Shown in pieces: positions 1 to 9,380 of a DNA stretch of 64,000 nt. The stretch lies in contig NZ_JAFKID010000014.1 in assembly GCF_017306545.1 (NCBI RefSeq), positions 62,001 through 126,000 of the forward strand, given 5' to 3'. The notes under the pieces are model-generated. The model saw only the letters and a list, made by a program, of their open reading frames with translations, did no database searches and was not told the origin of the DNA. Position 1 is the stretch's first letter. The number at the start of each line of letters is the position of its first letter. The translations under genes were made by a program, and so were the position numbers. Source of the DNA: Mesorhizobium sp. (GTDB lineage: Bacteria > Pseudomonadota > Alphaproteobacteria > Rhizobiales > Rhizobiaceae).

Positions 1-1
1 T

Positions 2-961
2 ACGCTCTACAAGGGCCTGTCGGCGGACCTGAACTACAACATCATGCTGTCGCAGCGCGGCGTGCTGACGCTGGCGCACAGCGAGACGGGGCTGGAGACG
101 GCGGCGCGCACGCTCAACGCCATCCAGGTCAACGGCATCGATTCGGAGCTGCTGTCGCTGGAGGAGGTGAAGCGGCTGGTGCCGATTTACAATTGGGGGC
201 CGGACGCCCGTTACCCGGTCTTCGGCGGCACCATCCAGCGGAGCGGCGGCACGGCCCGCCACGACGCGGTCGCCTGGGGCTATGCGCGCGCGGCCAGCCG
301 CCTTGGCGTCGACATCATCCAGAACTGCGAGATCACCGATTTCATCGTCGAGGGCGGGCGTTGCCGCGGCGTGGTGACGACGCAGGGGACGATGCGGGCC
401 GAGCGTACCGGCATGGCGGTGGCCGGCCACTCATCGGTGCTGGCGGCCAAGGCCGGCTTCCGGCTGCCGGTCAACTCCTACGCCTTGCAGGCCTGCGTGT
501 CGGAGCCGGTGAAGCCGATCCTCGACACGGTTGTGATCTCGCCGGACACCGGCGTCTATGTCAGCCAGTCGGACAAGGGCGAGATGGTGATCGGCGGCGC
601 GCTCGACCGCATCCCCTCCTACGGCCAGCGCGGCAACCTGCCGGTGCTGGAAGGGGTGCTCGCCGGCATGCTCGACATGTTTCCGGTGCTCGGCCAATTG
701 AAGCTGATGCGGCAATGGGCCGGCATCGTCGACGTGGTGCCGGATTCCTCGCCCATCATCGGCGAGACGCCGCTGCCCGGCCTGTTCATGAACTGCGGCT
801 GGGGCACCGGCGGCTTCAAGGCGATCCCCGCCGGCGGCACGCTGCTCGCCCACCTGCTCGCCACCGGCAGGCATCACGACATCAGCCGTCCCTTCCATCT
901 CGACCGTTTTGTCACCGGCCGGCTGATCGACGAGGCCGCCGGCTCCGGCATCGCGCACTGA
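2..961 (+). CDS. soxB: Sarcosine oxidase beta subunit, 5' end outside window
   Basis: This is the flavin-carrying beta subunit of heterotetrameric sarcosine oxidase, which oxidises sarcosine to glycine and transfers the methyl carbon to tetrahydrofolate. The reading frame is already open at the first bases (Thr-Leu-Tyr-Lys-Gly-Leu-Ser), so the gene begins upstream; about 319 residues are visible against roughly 415 in the family. Typical segments seen are LSQRGVLTLAH near the left edge, RHDAVAWGYARA, and a C-terminal GWGTGGFKAIPAGG FAD-binding stretch. It is followed after 11 bases by soxD, then soxA and soxG, the standard BDAG order. The family assignment is firm; the true start and promoter cannot be seen. 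Confidence 0.95.
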   Translation, partial: TLYKGLSADLNYNIMLSQRGVLTLAHSETGLETAARTLNAIQVNGIDSELLSLEEVKRLVPIYNWGPDARYPVFGGTIQRSGGTARHDAVAWGYARAASRLGVDIIQNCEITDFIVEGGRCRGVVTTQGTMRAERTGMAVAGHSSVLAAKAGFRLPVNSYALQACVSEPVKPILDTVVISPDTGVYVSQSDKGEMVIGGALDRIPSYGQRGNLPVLEGVLAGMLDMFPVLGQLKLMRQWAGIVDVVPDSSPIIGETPLPGLFMNCGWGTGGFKAIPAGGTLLAHLLATGRHHDISRPFHLDRFVTGRLIDEAAGSGIAH

Positions 962-972
962 CGGTTTTTCCC

Positions 973-1242
973 ATGCAGCTCTTTCCCTGTCCCTTCTGCG
1001 GCCCGCGCGACGAGGCGGAATTCCATTACGGCGGCGAGGCCGGCAATCTCAGACCCGACGGACGCGAGGTGCCGGCCGAACGCTGGGCCGACTACCTGCA
1101 TATGCGTGCCAACCCCAAGGGCGCGACGAAGGAAATCTGGGTGCACATGACCTGCGGCGAGTTCTTTGCTCTTGCGCGCGACACCGTCACGCACAAGGTC
1201 GCCGGCTCGGTAAGCCTCGGCGAAGCGGAGCGGCAGCCATGA
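973..1242 (+). CDS. soxD: Sarcosine oxidase delta subunit
   Basis: This small subunit (89 aa) of heterotetrameric sarcosine oxidase binds zinc in characterised members. The N-terminus has the zinc-knuckle start C6-P-F-C9 and a later single Cys in HMTCGEFF, and the protein is tryptophan-rich (ERWADYLHMR, KEIWVHMTC), as usual for SoxD. The ATG at 973 gives the expected length of about 90-100 aa. The stop overlaps the soxA start in an ATGA arrangement, which suggests translational coupling. It belongs to the soxBDAG operon. Confidence 0.93.
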   Translation: MQLFPCPFCGPRDEAEFHYGGEAGNLRPDGREVPAERWADYLHMRANPKGATKEIWVHMTCGEFFALARDTVTHKVAGSVSLGEAERQP

Positions 1243-4121
1243 GCGCGCGGCGCCTTTCTTCCGGCGGCAGCGAGATCGACCGTTCCAAGCCGGTGAGTTT
1301 CAGCTTCGACGGGCGGCGCGTAGAGGGTTTTGACGGCGACACGATCGCCTCCGCGCTGCTGGCTTCCGGCAGGCGGATCGTCGGCCGCTCGTTCAAGTAT
1401 CATCGGCCGCGCGGCATCTGGGGCGCCGGCGTCGAGGAGCCGAACGCGTTGGTCGATATCGAGCGCGACGGCCGCAGCACGCCGAACGCGCGCGCTACGA
1501 CCGAGTTGGCGCGGGACAGCCTCGTGGCGCGCAGCGTCAACGCCGCGCCCGACGCCGAGCGGGACCGCAACGCCTTCCTCGACCGCTTCTCCCGCTTCAT
1601 CCCGGCGGCGTTCTACTACAAGACCTTCATGTGGCCGGACTGGCACCTGTTCGAGCCGCGCATCCGCGCCATGGCGGGCTTGGGCACCGTCGATCCGGAC
1701 TGGATGCAGGACCGCTCGGCGGACCAGCTGAACCACCATTGCGACGTGCTCGTCGTCGGCGCCGGCCCCGCCGGCCTCGCGGCGGCCGCGAGCGCGGCGG
1801 CGGCCGGCCACAGCGTGCTTGTCGTGGACGACCAGAGCCGGCCGGGCGGTTCGTTGCGCCATCGTGCGGGCGAAATCGACGGCAGGCCCGGCGCGCAATG
1901 GGTGGCGGACACCGTGGCCGCGCTGGAGAAGGCCGGTGTGGTTCTGCTCTCCAACACCACGGCTTTCGGCATCTACGACCACAATCTGGCTGCGCTGAAC
2001 CAGCGCCACGACGATGGCCGGCCCGACACGCTGTGGCGGGTGCGGCCGAAGCGCATCGTGCTGGCGACCGGCGCCATCGAACGGCCGCTGCCTTTCGCCA
2101 ACAACGATCTGCCGGGCATCCTGTCCGCCGACGCCGCCCTGCACTATCTCAAGCGCCATGCCGTGCTGGCGGGCGAGCGCATCGTCGTCGCCGCCAACAA
2201 CGACAGTGCCTACGAAGTCGCCGCCAGCATGGCCGAAGCCGGCGCCGAGGTGACGCTGGTCGATATCCGGCCTGCCGCGTCCGCCAGCGCCGACAAGGCG
2301 CGCGTGCTTGGCGGGCGGGCCGTGGCGACCGCGCATGGCCGCAACGGCGTCGAGGGCGTGACGCTGGACAACGGCACGCGGCTTACCGCCGATTGCGTGC
2401 TGGTGTCCGGCGGCTGGACGCCGAGCGTGCATCTCTATAGCCAGGCCAAGGGCAAGCTCGCCTGGCGCGACGATCTCGCCGCCTTCGTGCCGGGGTCCGA
2501 ACTGGACGGCATCGGCACCGCCGGCGCGCTGGCCGGCGAGGTTGCGCTGTCGAGGGTTCTGGAAAGCGGCGTCGCCGGGCTCGGTCAGTTCGCCGGCAAG
2601 GCAGCGCCGCCCAAGAGCACCGGCCTCGAGGCGAGCCTGAACACCAGCGCCGCATGGCCGAAGCCGAAAGCCAAGGGGCGCGTCTGGATCGATTACCAGA
2701 ACGACGTGACGGCCAAGGACGTCGAACTGGCGGCGCGCGAGAATTTCGTCTCGGTCGAGCACCTGAAACGCTATACGACGCTCGGCATGGCGACCGACCA
2801 GGGCAAGACCTCGAACCTGAATGGGCTGGCGCTGCTGGCCGAGGCGACCGGGCGCAGCATTCCGAACGTCGGCACCACCACCTACCGGCCGCCCTTCACG
2901 CCGGTGCCTTTCACCAGCCTTATCGGCGCAAAACGCAAGTCGCTGCTGGCGCCTGTGCGCCGCCTGCCGCTGGACACCGTGCATCGCGTGCAAGGCGCTT
3001 CGTTCCGCGAATATGGCGGTTGGCTGCGGCCGGCCTATTACGGCGCAGCAACAAGCGGTTCCGCAGCCGCGATCCAGGACGAGGCACGGCGCGCGCGGCA
3101 ATCGGTGGCGCTGTTCGACGGCTCGACGCTCGGCAAGATCGAGGTGATCGGCCCGTGCGCCGCCGAGTTCGTCGACTTCATCTACTACAACACCATGTCG
3201 ACGCTGAAGCCGGGCCGCTGCCGCTACGGTTTCATGCTGTCGGAGAACGGCGTCGTGTTCGACGACGGCATTCTGGTGCGGCTCGACGAGAACCGCTTCG
3301 TCGTCTCCTGTTCGTCCTCGCATGTCGCTTCCGTCCACGCGCGGCTGGAGGAATGGCGGCAGGACCGTTTCGGCCGCGACGCCGTCTATATCCACAATGC
3401 GACGGCTGAGTACGCGACGCTCACCGTCTCCGGGCCGAACGCCAAGACGCTGGTCGAGGCGCTGGGCCTCGGCGCAGCACTGGACGACGCCAGCCTGCCG
3501 CATATGGCGATCGCCCATGGCCGCTTCGGCGGCGAGGAAGTCCGCATCGCCCGCGTTTCCTTCACCGGCGACCGCAGCTACGAAGTCTCCATCCGCGCCG
3601 ACCGTGCCGAAGCTCTGTGGGCGCGCATGCAGCAGGAAGGCCGGGCGCTGGAGGCGGTGACGATCGGGCTGGAGGCGCTGATGATCCTGCGCGCCGAGAA
3701 GGGTTTTATCGTCATCGGCAAGGACACCGACGGCGCCACCATGCCGCAGGATCTCGGCGTCGACGGGCCGCGCCGGAAGCGCGTCACCGAATTCGTCGGC
3801 CGCCGCTCGCTGTTCACCGAGGAAGGGATGCGGGCCGACCGCAAGCAGCTTGTCGGGCTGTCGGTCGCCGAAGGCGAGGCGCCGCTCGGCACCGGCGCGC
3901 ACGGCATCGAGCGGACGGGCGGGGCCAAGCGCAGCCTTGGCTATGTCACGTCGAGCTATTTCAGCCCGACGCTCGGCCGGCCGATCGCGCTGGGGTTGAT
4001 CGAGGCCGGCGCGTCCCGCCATGGCGAGGTGATCGACATCCAGCATCTGGGCATGCTGCGCCGCGCGACGATCACCGCGCCCTGCGCGCTCGATCCTGCC
4101 GGAGACCGTCTCAATGGCTGA
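1239..4121 (+). CDS. soxA: Sarcosine oxidase alpha subunit
   Basis: The 960-aa alpha subunit contains the NAD- and tetrahydrofolate-binding parts of the complex. The N-terminal ~100 residues resemble the ferredoxin-like (Fer2_4) domain, with SFKYHRPRGIWGAG. A dinucleotide-binding motif VVGAGPAG lies at about residues 172-179. The last ~370 residues form a glycine-cleavage T-protein-like domain (EYGGWLRPAYYG, FMLSENGVVFDDG, EKGFIVIGKDTDG) that makes 5,10-methylene-THF. Length is close to the ~1000 aa of the family. It overlaps soxD by 4 bases and soxG by 8 bases. A long open frame on the opposite strand here is a coding shadow. Confidence 0.96.
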   Translation: MSARRLSSGGSEIDRSKPVSFSFDGRRVEGFDGDTIASALLASGRRIVGRSFKYHRPRGIWGAGVEEPNALVDIERDGRSTPNARATTELARDSLVARSVNAAPDAERDRNAFLDRFSRFIPAAFYYKTFMWPDWHLFEPRIRAMAGLGTVDPDWMQDRSADQLNHHCDVLVVGAGPAGLAAAASAAAAGHSVLVVDDQSRPGGSLRHRAGEIDGRPGAQWVADTVAALEKAGVVLLSNTTAFGIYDHNLAALNQRHDDGRPDTLWRVRPKRIVLATGAIERPLPFANNDLPGILSADAALHYLKRHAVLAGERIVVAANNDSAYEVAASMAEAGAEVTLVDIRPAASASADKARVLGGRAVATAHGRNGVEGVTLDNGTRLTADCVLVSGGWTPSVHLYSQAKGKLAWRDDLAAFVPGSELDGIGTAGALAGEVALSRVLESGVAGLGQFAGKAAPPKSTGLEASLNTSAAWPKPKAKGRVWIDYQNDVTAKDVELAARENFVSVEHLKRYTTLGMATDQGKTSNLNGLALLAEATGRSIPNVGTTTYRPPFTPVPFTSLIGAKRKSLLAPVRRLPLDTVHRVQGASFREYGGWLRPAYYGAATSGSAAAIQDEARRARQSVALFDGSTLGKIEVIGPCAAEFVDFIYYNTMSTLKPGRCRYGFMLSENGVVFDDGILVRLDENRFVVSCSSSHVASVHARLEEWRQDRFGRDAVYIHNATAEYATLTVSGPNAKTLVEALGLGAALDDASLPHMAIAHGRFGGEEVRIARVSFTGDRSYEVSIRADRAEALWARMQQEGRALEAVTIGLEALMILRAEKGFIVIGKDTDGATMPQDLGVDGPRRKRVTEFVGRRSLFTEEGMRADRKQLVGLSVAEGEAPLGTGAHGIERTGGAKRSLGYVTSSYFSPTLGRPIALGLIEAGASRHGEVIDIQHLGMLRRATITAPCALDPAGDRLNG

Positions 4122-4659
4122 GCTTATCCCCAATTTCGCAGATCGCTGGCCGGCGGCTCCCGACTGGACCGCCGCCCGGATCGAAGGCGCAGGCTTCACC
4201 GTGCGCACGCTCACCGGCCTCCATCAGCTCCTGGTCAGCGGCGACCTCGATGCCTGGAACGCGGCGTCCGGCCTGTCTGGGTCCGGTGTCGGCGCGCTTG
4301 CGCTGGCGAAGGGAAAGGCATGGCAGGCCCGCGTCGCGCGCGACCGCCTGCTGGCCGTTTCCGAAATGCCCTTCAAGGTCGAGCCGGGCTGGCATGGCGA
4401 AGGCTTTGCCGTCACCCGCATGGACGCGGCCCTGCATGTCTTCGAGATCGAGGGAGAGGGGTTGGACGGCATCGTCGCCCGCGCCACGACGCTCGATCCC
4501 GCCGCCAAGTCGCCCTCGGCGTCAGTGCTCTTCGCCGGCGTCAATGCCGTCGTCTATCGACACGGCACCGCGAACCGGCTGCGGGTCCACGTCGATCGCG
4601 GACTGGCCGCGTATCTGTGGGAGTGGTTCGGGCAGGCGGTTGGCAGACCCGGCCGGTAG
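4114..4659 (+). CDS. soxG: Sarcosine oxidase gamma subunit
   Basis: This is the 181-aa gamma subunit of heterotetrameric sarcosine oxidase, a structural relative of the GcvT fold that completes the complex. Its start codon lies inside the end of soxA (8-base overlap), so the two are coupled. Sequence is weakly conserved in this family; support comes from length, position and motifs such as WTAARIEGAGFTVRTL and the C-terminal HVDRGLAAYLWEWF. It is the last gene of soxBDAG and converges on the arginase-like gene, with 35 bases between stops. Confidence 0.88.
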   Translation: MAELIPNFADRWPAAPDWTAARIEGAGFTVRTLTGLHQLLVSGDLDAWNAASGLSGSGVGALALAKGKAWQARVARDRLLAVSEMPFKVEPGWHGEGFAVTRMDAALHVFEIEGEGLDGIVARATTLDPAAKSPSASVLFAGVNAVVYRHGTANRLRVHVDRGLAAYLWEWFGQAVGRPGR

Positions 4660-4694
4660 GTGTTCGCCGGGGCTTGTGGGAACCGGACGCTTTC

Positions 4695-5498
4695 CTATTC
4701 GAGCAGCCGGCCCATCAGTTCCTTCAGGCATTTGGCGGCGACGATCGCCGTCATGCCGTTGATGTCACGCAGCGGGTTGAGTTCGACGAGATCCGCCGCC
4801 ACCGGGCTGACCGGCAGGCTTTGCAGCATGGTCAGCACCTCGCGGGTGGACAGCCCGCCAGGCTCGGGATGCGAGACGGCCGGCGCAAAGGCGGGGTCCA
4901 GCCCGTCGAGGTCCAGCGAGACATAGAGCGGCCCTTTCAGGTCGCTGGTGACGTCGCGCGGCCAGTCGCGCATCGTCGTCACCTCGACTCCGTAGCGTTC
5001 CACCTGTTTGCGCAGCGTCGCGTTCATTGTGCGCACACCGACCTGCACCAGCCGGGCGACGGCCCCGGCCTCCAGAGCGCGGGCGAAGGGGGAAGCGTGA
5101 CTGGCCGGATTGCCGCCGAAATCTTCGTAAAGGTCCGGATGGGCGTCGATGTGGAAGACGGTCAGCGGGCCGTGCGCCTTGGCCGCGGCGCGGATCAGCG
5201 GGGCGCTGACGGAATGGTCGCCGCCCAGCGCCAGAAGCTTGCGGCCGTCCGTTGCCACCGCCGCGGCCCTGGCTTCGATTTCGGCAATCGGGTCGGCGCC
5301 GCTGACATCGATGTCGCCCCCGTCCTTCCAGTCGGCACTCTTGAGGTCGAGTCCGAGCTCGGTCGTCTTGTGGCCATGGTCGGAAGCGAGCGCCGCACGG
5401 ATCGCGGCGGGTGCGGCGGCCGGGCCGCGGGCGAAGGAGGAGTTCGAATCGAGCGGAATGCCGAGCAGCGTGACGCCCGAAACGTTTGTCTTGGCCAT
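4695..5498 (-). CDS. Arginase-like ureohydrolase (plant-arginase type)
   Basis: This is a binuclear-manganese ureohydrolase (267 aa) that should release urea from a guanidino compound. All metal ligands are visible: H95 in GGDH, D118/H120/D122 in DAHPD, and D196/D198 in LDLDGLDP. The signature DAHPDLYEDF, SHASPFAR and SHPEPGGLS resembles the plant arginase group more than bacterial RocF. The ATG at 5498 has a GGAGA ribosome site; an upstream in-frame ATG would add 14 unlikely residues. It is the last gene of the importer/ureohydrolase operon, 28 bases after the second ureohydrolase. The substrate (arginine, agmatine or another guanidino compound) cannot be read from sequence. Confidence 0.85.
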   Translation of the reverse strand: MAKTNVSGVTLLGIPLDSNSSFARGPAAAPAAIRAALASDHGHKTTELGLDLKSADWKDGGDIDVSGADPIAEIEARAAAVATDGRKLLALGGDHSVSAPLIRAAAKAHGPLTVFHIDAHPDLYEDFGGNPASHASPFARALEAGAVARLVQVGVRTMNATLRKQVERYGVEVTTMRDWPRDVTSDLKGPLYVSLDLDGLDPAFAPAVSHPEPGGLSTREVLTMLQSLPVSPVAADLVELNPLRDINGMTAIVAAKCLKELMGRLLE

Positions 5499-5526
5499 GA
5501 TGGTCTCCGATTTGATACGGCCGCCG

Positions 5527-6498
5527 TCAGCGGGCGGCACCTGTCCGCTTCAGCTTGGCGATTGCGGCGAGCGCCAGGAGCTCGAAACCGACCGTCGCGC
5601 CGGCCAGCGCGGTGATCTGGCCCGGTCCGTCATATTGCGGGGCGACCTCGACGATATCGCAGCCGACAAGGTCGACGCCGGCGAGCGCGCGCAGGAAGTC
5701 GAAGGCTTCGGCGGTGGAGATGCCGCCGGCTTCCGGCACACCGGTGCCGGGCGCGTAGGCTGGATCGAGGACGTCGATGTCGAAGGACAGGTAGGTCGGG
5801 CCGTCGCCGATCTTCTTGCGGGCGCGCTCGCCGTATTCGGCCGGCGTCCAGCGGCGGAACTCCTCGCAGGGCACGATCTCGATGCCCCAGGAGCGCGGCT
5901 CGGCGCGGTCGTGATCGGTATAGACACCGCCGCGCGCGCCGACCATCAGCGTGCGGTGCGGATCGACGCAGCCCAGTTCGATGGCGCGGCGGAACGGCGA
6001 GCCGTGATGGATTTTTTCGCCGAAATAGGTGTCGCCGGTGTCGGTATGGGCATCGAGCAGAAGCAGGCCGAGTTTGCCGTGCACCCGCGCATGCGCCATC
6101 AATTCGCCGAGCACGACGGTGTGGTCGCCGCCCAGCACCAGCGGGCGCACGCCGGCGGCGATCACCGGTTCGAGTTGGTCGGCGATCTGGTTGATCGAGC
6201 GCTCGGTGTTGCCGGGCGTGGTGGCGAGGTCGCCGCCGTCTATCACCGACAATGTGCCGAAGATATCGACGCCGTGCACTGGGTGCGTGCGGCGCAGCAG
6301 GTGGCTCATCTCGCGGATTGCCGACGGCCCGAAGCGGGGGCCGCTGCGGAAACTGGTGCCGTTGTCAAAGGGAACGCCGAAGACGGCGACGTCGGCATTC
6401 GCCCAGTCCTGCGAATAGGGCACGCGGGCGAAGGTGCGGATGCCGCTGAAGCGGGGGACCGACAGGCCGTCCGGAGGACCGTAGTGGGGCTTTGTCAT
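5527..6498 (-). CDS. Agmatinase/guanidinobutyrase-like ureohydrolase
   Basis: This 323-aa ureohydrolase is of the agmatinase (SpeB/GbuA) type. The metal-site residues are present: H126 in LGGDH, D149/H151/D153 in DAHTD, and D240/D242 in SFDIDVLDP, followed by GTGVPEAGG, which is typical of agmatinases and guanidinobutyrases. Its ATG shares one base with the stop of the ABC ATPase gene (TAATG), so it is translationally coupled to the importer and probably acts on the imported substrate. It is not a close copy of the neighbouring ureohydrolase (different metal-loop sequences), so the two may act on different guanidino substrates or successive intermediates. Confidence 0.88.
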   Translation of the reverse strand: MTKPHYGPPDGLSVPRFSGIRTFARVPYSQDWANADVAVFGVPFDNGTSFRSGPRFGPSAIREMSHLLRRTHPVHGVDIFGTLSVIDGGDLATTPGNTERSINQIADQLEPVIAAGVRPLVLGGDHTVVLGELMAHARVHGKLGLLLLDAHTDTGDTYFGEKIHHGSPFRRAIELGCVDPHRTLMVGARGGVYTDHDRAEPRSWGIEIVPCEEFRRWTPAEYGERARKKIGDGPTYLSFDIDVLDPAYAPGTGVPEAGGISTAEAFDFLRALAGVDLVGCDIVEVAPQYDGPGQITALAGATVGFELLALAAIAKLKRTGAAR

Positions 6499-7658
6499 TA
6501 TGCCGGCACCGCCGTGACGAGCTGGGGGCGGACGACGACGCGGACGCGCGTTCCGGGGGAGGGCGGGACGGCGCGGCCGCCCGGCAGGTCGATGCGCAAC
6601 TGCATCGGCGCGCCGTCCTTCGTCTCGACGTCGCAGAAGACCTGGATCTGGTTGCCCATGTAGACGGCCGAATGAACGATCGCCGGCGCGCCCGTGTTGC
6701 CTGCCGCGTCGGCGAATTCCAGCGCGTCGCCGGGGATGGCAAGGCCGGCCTGCTTCGCGTCGGCGGACAGGCGAGCCGAGCGGGCGACCTCGATGGTCTG
6801 GCCGAGGGCGACCACCCTGACGGTGCCGGCGGTGCCGGGCGCCGGGCCGAGCACGGCCTCGCAAGGGGCGCAGTTGTGGCCGCCGAAGAAGGAGGCGACG
6901 AAGGCGGTGTCGGGCCGCGCGTAGAGGTCCTGCGGTGCGCCGATCGATTCCACCTTGCCGTCGCGCATGATGGCGATGCGGTCGGAGAGCGTCAGCGCCT
7001 CCTCGCGGTCGTGCGTGACGTAAAGCACGGTGTTGTCCAGCTCTTCGTGCAGGCGGCGCAGTTCGCCGGCCATGCGCACGCGCAACTCGCGGTCGAGCGC
7101 GCCGAGCGGCTCGTCCATCAAGAGCATCTTCGGCTCGAAGGCGATGGCGCGCGCCAGCGCCACGCGCTGCTGCTGCCCACCCGAAAGCTGGCGCGGCAGT
7201 CGGTCGTCGAAGCCGGCGAGGCCGACCAGCGCCAGCACCTCGCGCGCCCGCTTCACCCGTTCGGCGGCGGGCCATTTGCGCACTTTCAGGCCATAGCCGA
7301 CATTGTCGATGACGCTCATATGCGGAAACAGGGCGTAGTTCTGGAACACCATGCCGATGTCGCGCTTGCCGGGCGGCACCGCCGAGACGTCGCGGTCGCC
7401 GATCCAGATGGAGCCGTCGCTGACGCCCATGAAGCCGGCGACCATCCTGAGCAGCGTCGTCTTGCCGGAGCCGCTAGGCCCCAGGATGGTGACGAAGCTG
7501 CCATGGTCGATGTCCAGCGAGATGCCGTTGACGGCAACCACCTCGCCGAAGCGCTTGCAGACGCGGTCGAGCTTCAGGCCGAGCTTGCGCGGCGTCTGCG
7601 CGTGCGGCTGGAGCGGCTGTGAAGTTTCCGGATCGTCGGTCATGAATGCCAGGCTCAT
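6498..7658 (-). CDS. ABC importer ATP-binding protein, spermidine/putrescine type
   Basis: This 386-aa ATPase powers the adjacent PotBCD-like importer. Walker A GPSGSGKT is at residues 60-67; the signature LSGGQQQR, Walker B LLMDEP and the switch histidine follow, and the C-terminal ~130 residues form the TOBE regulatory domain. The start at 7658 is chosen because its ATG overlaps the permease stop (ATGA); an internal ATG five codons later is an alternative. It overlaps the downstream agmatinase-like gene by one base. The first ~25 residues are a proline/glutamine-rich extension. Confidence 0.92.
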   Translation of the reverse strand: MSLAFMTDDPETSQPLQPHAQTPRKLGLKLDRVCKRFGEVVAVNGISLDIDHGSFVTILGPSGSGKTTLLRMVAGFMGVSDGSIWIGDRDVSAVPPGKRDIGMVFQNYALFPHMSVIDNVGYGLKVRKWPAAERVKRAREVLALVGLAGFDDRLPRQLSGGQQQRVALARAIAFEPKMLLMDEPLGALDRELRVRMAGELRRLHEELDNTVLYVTHDREEALTLSDRIAIMRDGKVESIGAPQDLYARPDTAFVASFFGGHNCAPCEAVLGPAPGTAGTVRVVALGQTIEVARSARLSADAKQAGLAIPGDALEFADAAGNTGAPAIVHSAVYMGNQIQVFCDVETKDGAPMQLRIDLPGGRAVPPSPGTRVRVVVRPQLVTAVPA

Positions 7659-8464
7659 GTTCGGTCTGCGCTTGCTTTGCGCCAATGCGTCGAAATCAGC
7701 ATCAGCATGCCGGTGACGACCATCGACAGGGTAGCGATGGCGGTGATGAGGGGTTCGGTTCCGGTGCGGAATGAATCGTAGATCGCCTTGGGCAGCGTGA
7801 TGATCTGCCCGCCGCCGACGAAATTGATGAGGACGAGTTCGTCGAACACCGTCACGAAGGCGAGGACCAGCGAAGCGGCGATGGAGGGGACGAGCAGGCG
7901 CACGGTGATGCCGAGCGTGGCGCGCAGGCGCGAGGCGCCGAGGCTCATGGCGACGAGTTCCAGGTCCGCCGAGATGCGGCGCAGGCCGGCGCCGACGATG
8001 AGGATGACGAAGGGCACGGCGATCGTCACCTCGGCCGCCACGACACCCCAGAACGAGCCGAGGATGTGGAACTGGGCGTAAAACAGGTAGAGCGCGACCG
8101 CATAGGCGGCGCCGGGCAGGATGATCGGCGCGATGCCCAGCATGCGCAGAACGGCCTTGCCCTTCATGCGGCTGCGCTCCAGCGCGATGGTGGCCGGCAC
8201 GCCGATCAAGGTTGCCAGGACGGCGGTCGGGATGGCGACCTTGAAGGACATGACGATGCTTTGCAGCCAGTATTGCGAGCCGGCGAGGGTGTCGTACTGC
8301 CGCAATCCCCAGTGCTGCGGCGGGAACACCAGCTTGTCGTGGGCCGAGAAGGACAAGACAACCACGAGGATCGCCGGGGCGATCATGAAGACGGCGGCGA
8401 GGCCGAGGACGAGCCAGCCGAGGCCGGTCATGGCGGCGTCGGACGATGTCTGCCTGATCCTCAT
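7655..8464 (-). CDS. ABC importer permease, PotC type
   Basis: This is an inner-membrane permease of 269 aa with about six hydrophobic segments and the EAA-loop motif for ATPase contact (ELVAMSLGASRLRATLG). It resembles PotC, the second permease of spermidine/putrescine importers. It starts with a 4-base overlap on the upstream permease gene and ends overlapping the ATPase start. Substrate specificity is not evident; linkage to two ureohydrolases suggests a guanidino compound or polyamine. Confidence 0.92.
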   Translation of the reverse strand: MRIRQTSSDAAMTGLGWLVLGLAAVFMIAPAILVVVLSFSAHDKLVFPPQHWGLRQYDTLAGSQYWLQSIVMSFKVAIPTAVLATLIGVPATIALERSRMKGKAVLRMLGIAPIILPGAAYAVALYLFYAQFHILGSFWGVVAAEVTIAVPFVILIVGAGLRRISADLELVAMSLGASRLRATLGITVRLLVPSIAASLVLAFVTVFDELVLINFVGGGQIITLPKAIYDSFRTGTEPLITAIATLSMVVTGMLMLISTHWRKASADRT

Positions 8465-9369
8465 GCCGCCACCGCGCGGGCAAGGCGTTCGCGGCCGACG
8501 AGGGCATAGGCGAGCAGGACGACGACGAGGCTGCCGACCAGCAGGACCAGCGCCGAGACGGACGCCGATTTCAGGTCATAGAACTGGAATACGTCCTGTG
8601 CGATCAGCGAGGACGAAAAGGGCGTGGTCGGTCCGCCCAGCACCTCCGGCGTCAGGTAGAAGCCGAGGCAGATGATGTAGACGATGGTTCCCGTCGCCAG
8701 CATCGACGGCAGCGACAACGGCAGCACCGTGGAGAACAGGGCATAGGCGCGGCTCGCGCCGAGGCTTTCGGCCGCCTTCACCAGATCGGGGCTGATGGTC
8801 TGGAAGCCGGCCAGCAGCGGCAGCACGGCGAAGGGCAGCATGTGGTAGGTGAGGCCGAGGACGACGGCGAACTGGTTATAGAGGAGGCGGGTCGGCGAAT
8901 CGGTGATGCCGATGCCCATCAAGGCGCGGTTGATGACGCCGTGGCGCTCCAGCAGCACGACCAGCGCGTAGAGCTTGATGACCGATCCCATCAGGAAGGG
9001 CAGGATGATGCTTGCCCACAGCACCGCTTTGGTGAGGCGCGAGGCCGTGGTGTGCAGCGCCCAGGCCACGACCGAACCGACCGTGACGCAGACCAGCGTC
9101 ACGATGGCCGAATCGACGAAAGTCAGGCGCATGGTGCGGATATGGGCCGCACTGGAGAAGAAGGCGGTGATGCTTCCGAACCCGTCGCCGTCGTCGAAGG
9201 CGATGCTGATCAGCTTGCCGAGCGGATAGAGCAACATGACCACGACAAGCACGATCAGCGGCGCGGCGAGAGCGAGACCGATCAGGGGGCCGCGCTCCGC
9301 GCTCCACGACTGGGAAAGGTCGCGTGGAGCGCGGCTGGCGGGCACCGGCATGGTCACGGATGCGGTCAC
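8461..9369 (-). CDS. ABC importer permease, PotB type
   Basis: This is the first permease (302 aa) of the PotABCD-like importer, with about six membrane segments preceded by a ~30-residue cytoplasmic N-terminus. The EAA-type loop is visible as VKAAESLGASRAYALFS. It lies 11 bases after the binding-protein gene and overlaps the next permease by 4 bases. It forms the heterodimeric channel with the PotC-like protein. Confidence 0.92.
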   Translation of the reverse strand: MTASVTMPVPASRAPRDLSQSWSAERGPLIGLALAAPLIVLVVVMLLYPLGKLISIAFDDGDGFGSITAFFSSAAHIRTMRLTFVDSAIVTLVCVTVGSVVAWALHTTASRLTKAVLWASIILPFLMGSVIKLYALVVLLERHGVINRALMGIGITDSPTRLLYNQFAVVLGLTYHMLPFAVLPLLAGFQTISPDLVKAAESLGASRAYALFSTVLPLSLPSMLATGTIVYIICLGFYLTPEVLGGPTTPFSSSLIAQDVFQFYDLKSASVSALVLLVGSLVVVLLAYALVGRERLARAVAA

Positions 9370-9380
9370 AGGCCTTGTCC

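Noticed and set aside
1092-4214. Very long minus-strand open frame opposite soxA
   Set aside because: Shadow frame: it runs antiparallel to a well-supported soxA, has arginine/alanine-rich low-quality sequence and no recognisable motif. High GC makes such long antisense frames common here.
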